DNA of 64,000 bases, taken from the NCBI RefSeq assembly GCF_002284565.1, contig NZ_NPKI01000021.1, positions 19,576 through 83,575 of the forward strand, written 5' to 3'. This stretch comes from Mesorhizobium mediterraneum. GTDB lineage: Bacteria > Pseudomonadota > Alphaproteobacteria > Rhizobiales > Rhizobiaceae. The notes under the pieces are model-generated. The model saw nothing but the letters and a program-made list of their open reading frames with translations. It ran no database searches and was not told the origin of the DNA. The translations under genes were made by a program, and so were the position numbers. Positions 43,623-53,071 of the stretch are shown here, in pieces (within the stretch, counting starts at the first letter, position 1; each line of letters starts with the position of its first letter).

Positions 43623-44951
43623 TTGCACACCTCAATCCTGACAAAGTACCGGGACCCCCGGCCGCCTTGGTATACCATCTATCCGACTGTGCCAGACTTC
43701 TCTGCGGCGGTTGGTGCTGACGATTATGAGGAATGGCTGAGGGGCCTCCCGGCCGACGAATCGGTGTCGCTCTATTTCCACATTCCGTTTTGCCGATCCA
43801 TGTGCTGGTATTGCGGCTTCCCTACCGCGGTCACCCGTCGCAACGGCCCGATCCTTAATTATTTGGCGGTGCTGCGTCAGGAGATCAGTTTGGTGTCGGA
43901 GCAAGCGCGGCAAGGGCTGCCGGTGAGCGATGTGCATTTCGGCGGCGGAACGCCTCACCTTATCGGGCCAGCCGAGTACTTGGCGCTGATGGAATTTCTA
44001 CGCCGCCACTTCGCTTTCAGCAAAACTGCTGCGATCGCCGTGGAGATCGATCCCCGAACGTTCACACCGGAAATGGCCGAAGCCTTGGCAGCTACCGGTG
44101 TCAACCGCGCGAGCATCGGCGTGCAGAGCTTTGATCCCGATGTGCAAAAGGCGATCAATCGGATCCAGAGTAAGGTGCAGACGGCCGCTGCCGTCGAAAA
44201 TCTCCGCCGGCATGGCGTTGGCCATATCAACTTCGATCTCATCTTCGGTCTCCCGAAACAGACTGTGCAGTCCTGCATCCAGACCGCGATGGCTGCGGTC
44301 GCCATGCGCCCCAACCGGTTTGCGGTGTTCGGCTACGCGCATATTCCTTCCGTGATAAAGAATCAGCGCCTAATCGAGCAGGCAGGTCTACCGGACGGCG
44401 ATGTTCGCGCCGAACAGGCTGCAGCTGTCGCCGAGACACTGGTTGGCGCCGGCTACCGGGAGATCGGGCTCGATCATTTCGCTTTGCCGGACGACGAACT
44501 CGCGCTAGCGCAGAAGACCGGGCGCCTGCGGCGTAATTCGCTGGGATACTCGGCCGATACTTGCAAGACCGTGATCGGCTTCGGCGCGTCGGCTATTGGC
44601 CGAGTCGGCGAGGGGTACGTTCAGAACGAAGTAACACGGGATTCTTACGCCCGGCACATCGCAAGTGGACGTCTGGCGACATCAAAGGGCCACCGTCTGA
44701 CCGACGATGACCGGGTGCGCGCAGCAATCATCGAGCGACTGATGTGCGATTTGGAGGCCGACGTGCCGACCATCTGTGCCGCCCACGAAATCGAACCAGC
44801 TCGTTTTCTCGATTCAGTTGAGCGTTTGGTGACGCTGGCTGAGGAGGGGATCGTGGACGTCGAAAACGGCTTCATCCGCGTGCGGCCGGAGCACCGCTTT
44901 GTTGTTCGCGCCGTTGCTGCTGCATTCGATGCTTTTCTCGCGAATCGATGA
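43623..44951 (+). CDS. hemN: HemN-like radical SAM protein, altered fourth cysteine
   Basis: 442 residues from a TTG at 43623; the N-terminus HTSILTKYR-DPRPPWYTIYPT lines up with HemN. Cluster cysteines C57, C61 and C64 are in HIPFCRSMCWYCG. HemN motifs are retained: HFGGGTPHL, VEIDPRTF, NRASIGVQSFD, NFDLIFGLPKQ and GYAHIPS. The usual next Cys (C71 in E. coli HemN) is Phe66 here. HemN decarboxylates coproporphyrinogen III without oxygen; this change leaves it uncertain whether this copy does so. Confidence 0.85.
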   Translation: MHTSILTKYRDPRPPWYTIYPTVPDFSAAVGADDYEEWLRGLPADESVSLYFHIPFCRSMCWYCGFPTAVTRRNGPILNYLAVLRQEISLVSEQARQGLPVSDVHFGGGTPHLIGPAEYLALMEFLRRHFAFSKTAAIAVEIDPRTFTPEMAEALAATGVNRASIGVQSFDPDVQKAINRIQSKVQTAAAVENLRRHGVGHINFDLIFGLPKQTVQSCIQTAMAAVAMRPNRFAVFGYAHIPSVIKNQRLIEQAGLPDGDVRAEQAAAVAETLVGAGYREIGLDHFALPDDELALAQKTGRLRRNSLGYSADTCKTVIGFGASAIGRVGEGYVQNEVTRDSYARHIASGRLATSKGHRLTDDDRVRAAIIERLMCDLEADVPTICAAHEIEPARFLDSVERLVTLAEEGIVDVENGFIRVRPEHRFVVRAVAAAFDAFLANR

Positions 44952-45184
44952 GTTGAGGCCACGACTCGGAAGGCATCAGACCTTGTTTGGCGCTCGTCGG
45001 CATGGGCTCTCGCAGAAGACTCCGCAAGCGCATGCAGGGGACTTCCACTTGACGCCGCGTTTCCCATCATCTCGCCTGGGTGCGCTCGAAAGCGCACAAC
45101 TCGGAGCACGCTGCTCTCGGTGTGAGGCTGTGCTCTGCAAAGCACCGGTGATCCACCCTGTCCTTGGATAGCAGCTTGCTGGCG

Positions 45185-46828
45185 TCATCTTGGAGGACGA
45201 GAAAAGATTGTCGAGGTACGGGTACGAATTGCCTCGGTCGTTCGTTCAATCGAAAGCACTGTCTGCGGAGGCAGCTCTCCTTCATGCAGTGACAGGAGAT
45301 GCTGGCCGACTTCCTTATCTGCTGCGGTGAGTCGATGATTTAGGCGGAGAAAGTCCATCCAGGTGGGGGTGCGGAATGTCTCCGTCCAAAGTGACGGTGT
45401 TTGCAGATTTCGCTGGAGCGTCCAGTTTCGTGCACCGGCACGGCTCTGGACGTGTCGCCGCGTGCGCATGTAGCCCAGAAAGGCCTCGATATTTTCCTCC
45501 GATATCAAATACTCGACCTTGGCCACGATAGGGCCACTTCTGGGTTTCAGATCGAGAGCCACGTCCGGCGGATGAAAAACTGAACTTTCTTGATCCGTTT
45601 CTTCCCAGGGACGGACCGGCAACACGATCCCCGCTGCTGCAACCAGCAACAGAGCGCCCGCGGCGCCCTCCAATGCTGAGGTCAAGGAATAGTTTTGCGC
45701 GACAGAACCCCAGATCCAGCTGCCAGCAGCCATACCGCCTGCGCTCAAGGCGTAGTAAATGGAGAGCGTGCGGCCTACAACCCACCTTGGGCTTGCCAAC
45801 TGCACCGACACGTCAATGCCCGTCCAGGTGATAAGCCAACCCGCTCCGCCGAGCGCCAGCGAAATGGCCGCCACAGGAACCGACGATGTCAGGGCAAGGG
45901 AGAGGCAACAGACTGCACAAGCCACAGAGGCGAAGGCCACCAGCCTGTTTTGAGACGTGACCTTCCTCAAGAAGCCGTTGCCCATGCCCGCTATGAAAGC
46001 ACCCATGCCGAAGCCGGCCAATAAGATACCGTAGACAATTGGCCCACTCTTCAACTGATCCCGGACGACGAGAGGGAGCAACGCCAGAATGGAGATGCTT
46101 GCCAATCCGAAAAGAGCTGCTCGGGCGGTCGCTGCCCTGATCTCCAAAGACATCGCCGTAAAGCGCACTCCGTCATGAATTGCCGTCGTCATTCTCTCAC
46201 GAGGGAGAGGCGAAGAGCGGACCTCCCATTTGGTGCGCCATATCGCGCTTATAGGCGCCAGATCACTCACCGCAGCCAAGGCGAAAGCGGCCAGCGGCCC
46301 AAAGACGGCCAGGATCACGCCCCCCAAGGCCGGACCAACGCTGCGCACAATGTTGTATCCGACGGACATAAGCGTCACTGCGGCCGGAATGTCGCGTTTG
46401 TGAAGGATATCGCCGACCGAAGCGTGCCAGGCCGGATCATTCAAGGCAAAGCCGCAGCCGGCCAGGAAACCTAACCCGAGAATCAGCCAAGGACTGACAA
46501 ATCCCAGACCCACAGAAATCATCAGCGTCGTCGACGCCGAAGCTATCAGGCAGTGTCCCGCAAACATCACCCACCGGCGGCTGAAGTTGTCGGCAATGGC
46601 TCCGGCGAAAACTGAGAGGAAGAACACCGGCAATGTAGATGCGGCCTGGACGAGTGCAACCATAAGGTCGGACGCAGAAATCGTTGCCATAAGCCAGCTG
46701 ATGGCGACCGTTTGCACTAGCCAACCCAGGCTGGAAATCTGGGTGGCCGTCCAAATTGAGCGAAACACCTTGTTTCGAAATGGAGCCAGCGTCTTTGAAA
46801 CGGGCGGTTGAGGATTTTCGCTCTGCAT
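45185..46828 (-). CDS. MFS transporter of the MFS_3 (EntS/DUF894) type
   Basis: 547 residues. About twelve transmembrane segments in the first ~410 residues, with DNFSRRWVMFAGH between segments 2 and 3. A soluble C-terminal part (about 420-547, VEYLISEENIEAFLGYM; TWMDFLRLNHRLT) resembles the monooxygenase-like tail seen in this subfamily. Relatives export siderophores or other small molecules. Substrate unknown. The start at 46828 (MQSENPQPP) is the first plausible ATG. Confidence 0.85.
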   Translation of the reverse strand: MQSENPQPPVSKTLAPFRNKVFRSIWTATQISSLGWLVQTVAISWLMATISASDLMVALVQAASTLPVFFLSVFAGAIADNFSRRWVMFAGHCLIASASTTLMISVGLGFVSPWLILGLGFLAGCGFALNDPAWHASVGDILHKRDIPAAVTLMSVGYNIVRSVGPALGGVILAVFGPLAAFALAAVSDLAPISAIWRTKWEVRSSPLPRERMTTAIHDGVRFTAMSLEIRAATARAALFGLASISILALLPLVVRDQLKSGPIVYGILLAGFGMGAFIAGMGNGFLRKVTSQNRLVAFASVACAVCCLSLALTSSVPVAAISLALGGAGWLITWTGIDVSVQLASPRWVVGRTLSIYYALSAGGMAAGSWIWGSVAQNYSLTSALEGAAGALLLVAAAGIVLPVRPWEETDQESSVFHPPDVALDLKPRSGPIVAKVEYLISEENIEAFLGYMRTRRHVQSRAGARNWTLQRNLQTPSLWTETFRTPTWMDFLRLNHRLTAADKEVGQHLLSLHEGELPPQTVLSIERTTEAIRTRTSTIFSRPPR

Positions 46829-47000
46829 GAGGTTTTGCTGGCCTTCGATGAGCGCTGCGATTTGAGCAAGCGGTTCGGTACTTAGACATCGCGGAGCACC
46901 GCACGGAACCAGCTCTATGGAGCTTGCCGGCGACTATTTACGTATTGAGCCATTCTCATAGTCTCATTCATGAGCAGTCCTGTGCGCAAGCGTCGCTTTA

Positions 47001-47984
47001 CTAAATTCCCACGACAAGCGCGCCGCCGCTGAGACCCGCACCCGCTGCCGCCAAGAGGACTTTCTCGCCAGGCCGAAACGGCTGCGCCCGATGGGCGAGC
47101 GACAATGAGAGCGGGATCGTCGCGGCGGAAGAGTTGCCATACTCGGCGATCGTCTTGACGATCGAGTGATCTGCGATGCCGAGATTCCCGCCGACCGCCT
47201 CGAAAATGCGAGCATTGGCCTGATGCGGCACGAAACGATCGAGGTCTTGCGGCCTCAGTCGGGCAGCAGTGAGCGCATCTCTCGAGCAGGCGGTCATCAT
47301 CTCCACGGCCTTGCTGAACACTTCACGGCCGTCAGTGATCGTCATCCGTGTCTGCTCGAGGTCGAGGTCGCCATGGAACGGGGTGTTGCTTCCGCCGGCG
47401 GGAATCTGGATCAGCCCGTAGCCCGAACCGTCGGAATCCACCGAAGCGCCAAGAATGCCCCGGTCAGTGTCGTCGCACGAGCCGATCACCACGGCGCCGG
47501 CGGCATCGGCAAACAGCACGGCGCTGGCGCGCTCGGCCGGATTGATGCGGCGGCTGAGGATGTTGGCGGCAATGACAAGGGCCGCCCTGCCGTGCAGGCG
47601 GGTGAAGCCGTCGGCGAACATCAGCGCATAGATGAAGCCGGCGCAGGCGCCGGTCAGGTCGATCGCGCCGGCGCGACCTAGTCCCAGCCGATGTGCGACC
47701 AGGGGCGCGCTTGGCGGCAGAAGATGATCGGGTGTGGAGGTAGCGAGCAACAGCAGGCCGATGTCGCCGCGGTCGATACCGGCATTGGTCAGCGCCATGT
47801 CGCCGGCGTGCGCGGCAAGGGCCGACAGCGTGTCTTCGTCCGCTGCCCAGAAGCGCGACCGTATCCCGGTGCGCCGCTCGATCCAGCCGGGTTCAAGCCC
47901 GAGACGATCTTCGATTTCCGGATTCTCCACCTTGCGCGCGGGCGCATGATGGCCAAGCCCGAGAATGCGCGATGATCGGCTCAT
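47001..47984 (-). CDS. bioZ: BioZ, KAS III-like biotin-pimelate synthase
   Basis: 327 residues. FabH-type catalytic triad: C114 (TGACAGF), H254 (VPHQAN) and N284 (YGNSS). Its place at the end of bioBFDA, overlapping bioA by ATGA, identifies it as BioZ rather than a fatty-acid FabH. In related rhizobia BioZ makes the pimeloyl precursor by condensing a glutaryl thioester with malonyl-ACP. It replaces the BioC/BioH route. Confidence 0.92.
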   Translation of the reverse strand: MSRSSRILGLGHHAPARKVENPEIEDRLGLEPGWIERRTGIRSRFWAADEDTLSALAAHAGDMALTNAGIDRGDIGLLLLATSTPDHLLPPSAPLVAHRLGLGRAGAIDLTGACAGFIYALMFADGFTRLHGRAALVIAANILSRRINPAERASAVLFADAAGAVVIGSCDDTDRGILGASVDSDGSGYGLIQIPAGGSNTPFHGDLDLEQTRMTITDGREVFSKAVEMMTACSRDALTAARLRPQDLDRFVPHQANARIFEAVGGNLGIADHSIVKTIAEYGNSSAATIPLSLSLAHRAQPFRPGEKVLLAAAGAGLSGGALVVGI

Positions 47985-49246
47985 GGCTTTGAGCCGAAGC
48001 GTTCGCCGGCCTCCTCGATGGCGTCATAGAGCCCATCCAACTCGTTGCCGGTAATGCAATAGGGCGGCAGAAGGTACAGGACATTGCCGAGCGGGCGCAC
48101 GAGCAGGCCGCGCTCAAGAAAAAAAGCGCGCAGTTTTGGCCCGATCTCGGCCAGATAACCGGCTGAGCCGGTGCGTAGGTCGATTGCCGCGATGGTGCCG
48201 GTTGTCCGGCAATCGGTGAAGCGAGGGTTGTCGCGAAAGCGTCGAAGCCCGGCGGCCTGTCGCTCGCTCAAGGCCGCGATCCGCTCGGCCACCGGCTCGT
48301 CGTGCCAGATCTCGACATTGGCAAGTGCCGCCGCGCATGCAATCGGATTGGCGGTGTAGGAGCTCGAATGGAAAAACGTCTTCTTGCGATCCTCGGAATA
48401 GTGAGCCTGGAAGATGGCATCGGTGGCGATCGTGGCGGCCAGCGGGATGGTACCACCGGTCAGACCTTTCGAGGTGCACAGGATGTCCGGCGAGACGGAC
48501 GCCTGTTCGCAGGCGAACATGGTTCCGGTGCGCCCCCAGCCGGTCATCACTTCATCGGCGATCAGCAGCGTGCCGGCGGCCTCAGTGATCCTCTTCAATT
48601 CGGTCAGAACCCAGGCCGGATACATGAGCATGCCGCCGGCGCCGAGCACGAGCGGCTCGACGATCAGCGCGGCGGCGCGCCGGTCGCGGGAGAGTGCCTC
48701 GAACCGATCCAGCGTTTCCTGCTCGCGCCCGGCGGCCGGGAAGGGGATGGTGTCGACCTCGAACAGCAAGGGCTCGTAGGCGGCGTTGAACACGCCACGG
48801 GCGCCGACGCTCATCGCCCCAATCGTGTCACCATGATAGCTGTGCTCCATGACGACGATGCGCGAACGCGGCGCGCCGATGTTGCGGAAATAGCCGAGCG
48901 CCATCTTCAGCGCGACTTCGATGGAGGTCGAGCCACTGTCGGAATAGAACACCCGGTCAAGGCCGGCGCGTGCGAGGCCGACAAGCGCCTCGGCCAGGCG
49001 CTCGGCCGGCTCGTGGGTGAAGCCTGCGAAGATGATCTGGTCGAGGCTCGACGCGGTCGTCTCGATGGCCTTCATGATGCGGGGGTGGCGGTGGCCATGA
49101 GTGACGACCCACCAGGAAGAAATCGCATCCAGGATGCGGGAGCCGTCGGCCTTGTGGAGATAGGCGCCTTCAGTCAGCACGATTTCAGGGATCGAGGGCT
49201 CTAGCGCGTGCTGCGTGAACGGATGCCAGACTCGAGACTGCGCCAT
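47981..49246 (-). CDS. bioA: Adenosylmethionine-8-amino-7-oxononanoate aminotransferase
   Basis: 421 residues, fold-type I PLP enzyme. BioA markers: WHPFTQH at the N-terminus, ISSWWVVTHGH, and PLP lysine K260 in CTSKGLTGG. It transfers an amino group from SAM to KAPA, giving DAPA. Its start overlaps the bioD stop and its stop overlaps the bioZ start. Confidence 0.96.
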   Translation of the reverse strand: MAQSRVWHPFTQHALEPSIPEIVLTEGAYLHKADGSRILDAISSWWVVTHGHRHPRIMKAIETTASSLDQIIFAGFTHEPAERLAEALVGLARAGLDRVFYSDSGSTSIEVALKMALGYFRNIGAPRSRIVVMEHSYHGDTIGAMSVGARGVFNAAYEPLLFEVDTIPFPAAGREQETLDRFEALSRDRRAAALIVEPLVLGAGGMLMYPAWVLTELKRITEAAGTLLIADEVMTGWGRTGTMFACEQASVSPDILCTSKGLTGGTIPLAATIATDAIFQAHYSEDRKKTFFHSSSYTANPIACAAALANVEIWHDEPVAERIAALSERQAAGLRRFRDNPRFTDCRTTGTIAAIDLRTGSAGYLAEIGPKLRAFFLERGLLVRPLGNVLYLLPPYCITGNELDGLYDAIEEAGERFGSKP

Positions 49247-49881
49247 CAGTCGCCTCCGGCAATCATGGCCAGGTCGAAGCCGGAAATCATTGCATCTCTC
49301 AACGTTTCACCCGTCAGCGGACCGAGGTGCGGCAGCCTGCCCAGCTGCGGCACGCCGCCGAATTCCACGATTGTCCTTTGTGTATCGGCCACCTCTTCGC
49401 CAATGAAGGCAATGCCGATGAGCGGGATGGAGCGGGCTCTCAGGGCCTCGATCGACAACAGCGTATGATTGATGGTGCCAAGCGCGGTGCGGGCGCACAG
49501 TATGACCGGCAGCCGCCATTGTTCGAATATGTCAATGAACCTTGTCTGTCGATTGAGCGGCACCATCAGCCCGCCGGCGCCTTCGATGACGAGCGGTGTC
49601 GGCAGGACCGGAAATGAAAGATCGTCGGCCTCGATCGCGACGCCGTCGATTTCGGCTGATCGATGCGGCGACAGCGGCATCGTCAGTCGATAGACTTCGG
49701 GCAGCACGCGTCCGTCGGGCAAGCCGGAAAGCCGGGCGACGACCTCGCTGTCGGTCTCCTCGTCGAGGCCCGATTGCACCGGCTTCCAGTAGAAGCCGTC
49801 GAGCAGCCCGGCAAGTCCGGCCGAAAACACTGTCTTGCCAATTCCAGTGTCTGTTCCGGTGACGACGATGCGTTTGGTCAT
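49246..49881 (-). CDS. bioD: Dethiobiotin synthetase
   Basis: 211 residues. P-loop GTDTGIGKT at residues 9-17, then FYWKPVQSG and the conserved EGAGGLMVPL. It closes the ureido ring of dethiobiotin using CO2 and ATP. ATGA overlap with bioF upstream; immediate junction with bioA downstream. Confidence 0.96.
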   Translation of the reverse strand: MTKRIVVTGTDTGIGKTVFSAGLAGLLDGFYWKPVQSGLDEETDSEVVARLSGLPDGRVLPEVYRLTMPLSPHRSAEIDGVAIEADDLSFPVLPTPLVIEGAGGLMVPLNRQTRFIDIFEQWRLPVILCARTALGTINHTLLSIEALRARSIPLIGIAFIGEEVADTQRTIVEFGGVPQLGRLPHLGPLTGETLRDAMISGFDLAMIAGGD

Positions 49882-51017
49882 GCTGTGGCCAACACTCCGA
49901 CGAGAGCCTCGACCATGGCGGAAATGTCGGCTTCGTCGACGTTGAGAGTCAGCGAAATGCGCAGGCGCGACGTACCCTCAGGCACTGTCGGCGGGCGAAT
50001 GCCGCGTATGTCGAAGCCGCGTGCCTGCAGTCCTGCCGCCACCGCCATGGTGCGGCTGTTATCGCCGATCACAAGCGGCTGGATCTGCGAGCCGCTGGGC
50101 ATCACGCCGCAGCGTTCGGCCAATTGCCGGCTCGCGAAAGCGACACGCTCGTGCAACTGAGCACGACGCATAGGCTCGTCAGACAGAATAGTCAGCGCCT
50201 CACGTGCCGCGACTGCCATCAGCGGCGATGGTGCGGTCGCATAGATGAATGGCCGGCACCGGTTGATAAGATAGTCGCACAGTGTTCGCGGTCCGGTAAC
50301 GAGCGCGCCGGATGCGCCAAGCGCCTTGCCGCATGTGTGGAGCGTGACGATGTTGTCGCGGCCTTCATACGCGGCGGCCAGTCCCCGGCCGTCCGGTCCC
50401 CAGACGCCGGTGGCATGCGCTTCATCGACGACGATGAATGCCTGGTACCGATCAGCCAGCGCGACCAGGCTCTCCATCGGCGCACGGTCGCCATCCATGC
50501 TGTAAAGGCTTTCGAAGGCGATCCACACCCGCCCCATGCCGCCTTCGGCGCGCCAGCGGGTGATTGCGTCCTCGACAGCGTCGACGTCGTTGTGCGCGGC
50601 CAGCTTGAACTCAGCGCGCCCGGCCTGGGCACCCTCATGCATGCTGGCATGAGCGAGCTCGTCGAGGACCAGCAGGTCGCCTTTCTGCGGCAGGGCCGTC
50701 AGCAGAGCGAAGTTGGCGATATAGCCGCTGCCGAAGAACAGTGCACGCTCGGCTCCGAAAAATGCCGCTGCGTCCGCCTCCAGTTGCTCATGTTCCGGTG
50801 CATTGCCGCGCAACAGCCGCGATCCGGTGGCGCCCACTGGCGTGCCCCGCGCAATCGCCGTCGAAACCGCATCGCCCAGTCTTTTGGAGGCGGCAAGTCC
50901 GATATAGTCGTTCGACGAGAAGTCGAGCCCGGCGCGCGGTGCGAGCGTCCGCAACCGGTCCTTGCGCCCCAGTCCCCGCAAGGTTGCGTCATAGCGGGCA
51001 AGAATTGCCTCCTTCAT
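49878..51017 (-). CDS. bioF: 8-amino-7-oxononanoate synthase
   Basis: 379 residues, alpha-oxoamine synthase family. Motifs DFSSNDYIGLA, GSGYIANFALLTAL and VVDEAHATGVWGPDGRG are present, with PLP lysine K231 in HTCGKALGASG. It condenses pimeloyl-ACP (or -CoA) with alanine. Start overlaps bioB stop by ATGA. Confidence 0.96.
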   Translation of the reverse strand: MKEAILARYDATLRGLGRKDRLRTLAPRAGLDFSSNDYIGLAASKRLGDAVSTAIARGTPVGATGSRLLRGNAPEHEQLEADAAAFFGAERALFFGSGYIANFALLTALPQKGDLLVLDELAHASMHEGAQAGRAEFKLAAHNDVDAVEDAITRWRAEGGMGRVWIAFESLYSMDGDRAPMESLVALADRYQAFIVVDEAHATGVWGPDGRGLAAAYEGRDNIVTLHTCGKALGASGALVTGPRTLCDYLINRCRPFIYATAPSPLMAVAAREALTILSDEPMRRAQLHERVAFASRQLAERCGVMPSGSQIQPLVIGDNSRTMAVAAGLQARGFDIRGIRPPTVPEGTSRLRISLTLNVDEADISAMVEALVGVLATA

Positions 51018-52024
51018 TGCGTGGCGAGTTCCATAGGCTCAATGCCGAGGCGCCGGAACAGAAGGGTATCCTTGTCCTCGCCGGGATTTCCCGCCGTCAG
51101 CAGCGTGTCGCCGACAAAGATCGAATTGGCGCCGGCAAAGAAGCACAGCGCCTGCGTTTCGTCGCTCATCGCCGTCCTGCCGGCGGACAGCCTTACAAAG
51201 GATTTCGGCATCATCACCCGCGCGAGCGCAACGATGCGGACGAAATCGATCGGATCGATGGCGTCGGCCGCGGCAAGCGGCGTGCCTTCGATGGGAATAA
51301 GCATGTTGATCGGCACGCTTTCCGGCGGCTCGGGCAGGTTCGCGAGCGTGACCAGCATGTCGATGCGATCGGTCTTTTCTTCTCCCATCCCGACAATGCC
51401 GCCGCAGCAGACTTTCATCCCAACCGCGCGCACGTGCCCAAGCGTTTCCAGCCGGTCGGCAAAAGTCCTGGTTGAAATAACCTCGCCATAGTAGCGCTCA
51501 GAGGTATCGATGTTGTGGTTATAGTAGTCGAGACCGGCCTGCTTCAGGCGAGCAGCTAGCTCAAGATCGAGCATGCCGAGTGTCATGCAGGTCTCCATGC
51601 CGAGCGCCTTGACGCCCTCGATCATGGCGACCACGACGTCCATGTCGCGCTCCTTGGGACTTCGCCACGCCGCGCCCATGCAATAGCGCGTTGCGCCGCC
51701 ATCACGCGCCTTGGCCGCTTCGTCGATGACATGCTTGGCGTCCACCAGCTTCGACGCCTTCACCCCGGTTTCGTAATGCGCAGACTGGCTGCAATAGCCG
51801 CAATCTTCGGGGCAGCCGCCGGTCTTGATGTTAAGGAGCCGCGACAGCTGCACTCGGTTTCGATCGAAGTTCTGGCGGTGGATCGTCTGAGCTAGGAACA
51901 GCAGATCGTTGAACGGCATGCCGTAGATGGCCTCGGCCTCTTTGCGGTTCCATCGCGGAGGCGTTCCATCGAGCGATTGCATGGTCTGGTTCACGTCGAA
52001 CTCCGAGTTCATTCCAATCGTCAT
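51014..52024 (-). CDS. bioB: Biotin synthase
   Basis: 336 residues from ATG at 52024; an open extension to 52108 lacks homology. Radical SAM cysteines C71, C75 and C78 lie in GCPEDCGYCSQ. Other family blocks are YCMGAAWRSP, YNHNIDTSERYY and VCCGGIVGMGE. It inserts sulfur into dethiobiotin. It begins 165 bp after nadC, so it may have its own promoter; no BioR palindrome was recognised there. Confidence 0.96.
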   Translation of the reverse strand: MTIGMNSEFDVNQTMQSLDGTPPRWNRKEAEAIYGMPFNDLLFLAQTIHRQNFDRNRVQLSRLLNIKTGGCPEDCGYCSQSAHYETGVKASKLVDAKHVIDEAAKARDGGATRYCMGAAWRSPKERDMDVVVAMIEGVKALGMETCMTLGMLDLELAARLKQAGLDYYNHNIDTSERYYGEVISTRTFADRLETLGHVRAVGMKVCCGGIVGMGEEKTDRIDMLVTLANLPEPPESVPINMLIPIEGTPLAAADAIDPIDFVRIVALARVMMPKSFVRLSAGRTAMSDETQALCFFAGANSIFVGDTLLTAGNPGEDKDTLLFRRLGIEPMELATQ

Positions 52025-52188
52025 CGTCAAACCTTTTGTTGCTAGTCCGGTACGCCTTAAGGAGTCTGTCGACCGGCAAACCCGGTCCGACTTGGCTTTG
52101 GAGCGCACTCGCTAAAGGCGAGCTGCGGCACGTCTTTCCAGCACCTCCTACGTCTGCCGAGCTGATGTTGCTCCTCACGCCGTAATCC

Positions 52189-53070
52189 TCAGTTCAAGTG
52201 CTTGCAGATGTTCTGGTGGTCCGGCATGTCCAGGCCGATGTCGAGGATCGGGGCGCTGTGCGTCAGCCAACCCATGGAGATGAGATCGACACCGGTCGCC
52301 GCAATCGCCGCCGCCGTTTTCGGCATCACCCGACCGGACGCCTCGGTGATCGTACGGCCATCCACTATAGAAACCGCGCGGGCAAGATCCTCGACCGACA
52401 TATTGTCGAGCAGCACCGCGTCAACACCAATCGCGAGCGCTGCATCGAGCTGCTTCAGCGTGTCGACCTCGACCTCGACCTTCACCATATGCCCTGCTGC
52501 GGCGCGCGCCCGCTCTATTGCTGTGCGGATATCGCCGGCGATCGCGATGTGGTTGTCCTTTATGAGCACGCCGTCATCGAGGCCGAACCGGTGATTGGCA
52601 CCGCCGCCGACGCGCACGGCGTATTTCTCCAATGCCCGCAGCCCGGGCGTCGTCTTTCGCGTCGATACAATCCTCGCCTTGTGACCGCGCACGGCCTCAA
52701 CCATGGCCGCTGTGGCAGTGGCAATGCCGCTCAGCCGGCATAAGAAATTGAGGGCCGTGCGTTCGGCCGTGAGCAGGCCTCGTGCGGGTCCGGACAATCT
52801 TGCAATGGTTTCCCCGGCCCCAACCTCGCTGCCATCAGGGCGCCAGATCTGGATGTTGATCGCCGGTTCCACGAGAAGGAAGGCATACGAGACCAGATCG
52901 AGCCCGGCAACGACGCCCGCCTGCCTCGCTTTGAGCACCAACGTGGCAGTGCAATCATACGGGATAACCGCATCGGTGGTCAGGTCGCCGGATCTGCCCA
53001 GGTCTTCGAGGAGCGCAACGCGCACAATCGGTTCGATCAGGGTCGCGGGGAGGGGGGAGAATGAAGTCAT
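52189..53070 (-). CDS. nadC: Nicotinate-nucleotide pyrophosphorylase (quinolinate phosphoribosyltransferase)
   Basis: 293 residues. Typical blocks EDLGRSGDLTTDAVIP, RKTTPGLRALEKYAVRVGGG, HRFGLDDGVLIKDNHI and VEVEVDTLKQLDAAL. It converts quinolinate and PRPP to nicotinate mononucleotide. It starts one base after nadB ends. Confidence 0.96.
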   Translation of the reverse strand: MTSFSPLPATLIEPIVRVALLEDLGRSGDLTTDAVIPYDCTATLVLKARQAGVVAGLDLVSYAFLLVEPAINIQIWRPDGSEVGAGETIARLSGPARGLLTAERTALNFLCRLSGIATATAAMVEAVRGHKARIVSTRKTTPGLRALEKYAVRVGGGANHRFGLDDGVLIKDNHIAIAGDIRTAIERARAAAGHMVKVEVEVDTLKQLDAALAIGVDAVLLDNMSVEDLARAVSIVDGRTITEASGRVMPKTAAAIAATGVDLISMGWLTHSAPILDIGLDMPDHQNICKHLN

Positions 53071-53071
53071 A

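Noticed and set aside
52025..52188. BioR-type operator ahead of bioB
   Set aside because: No TTATMTATAA-like palindrome found in the nadC-bioB gap.
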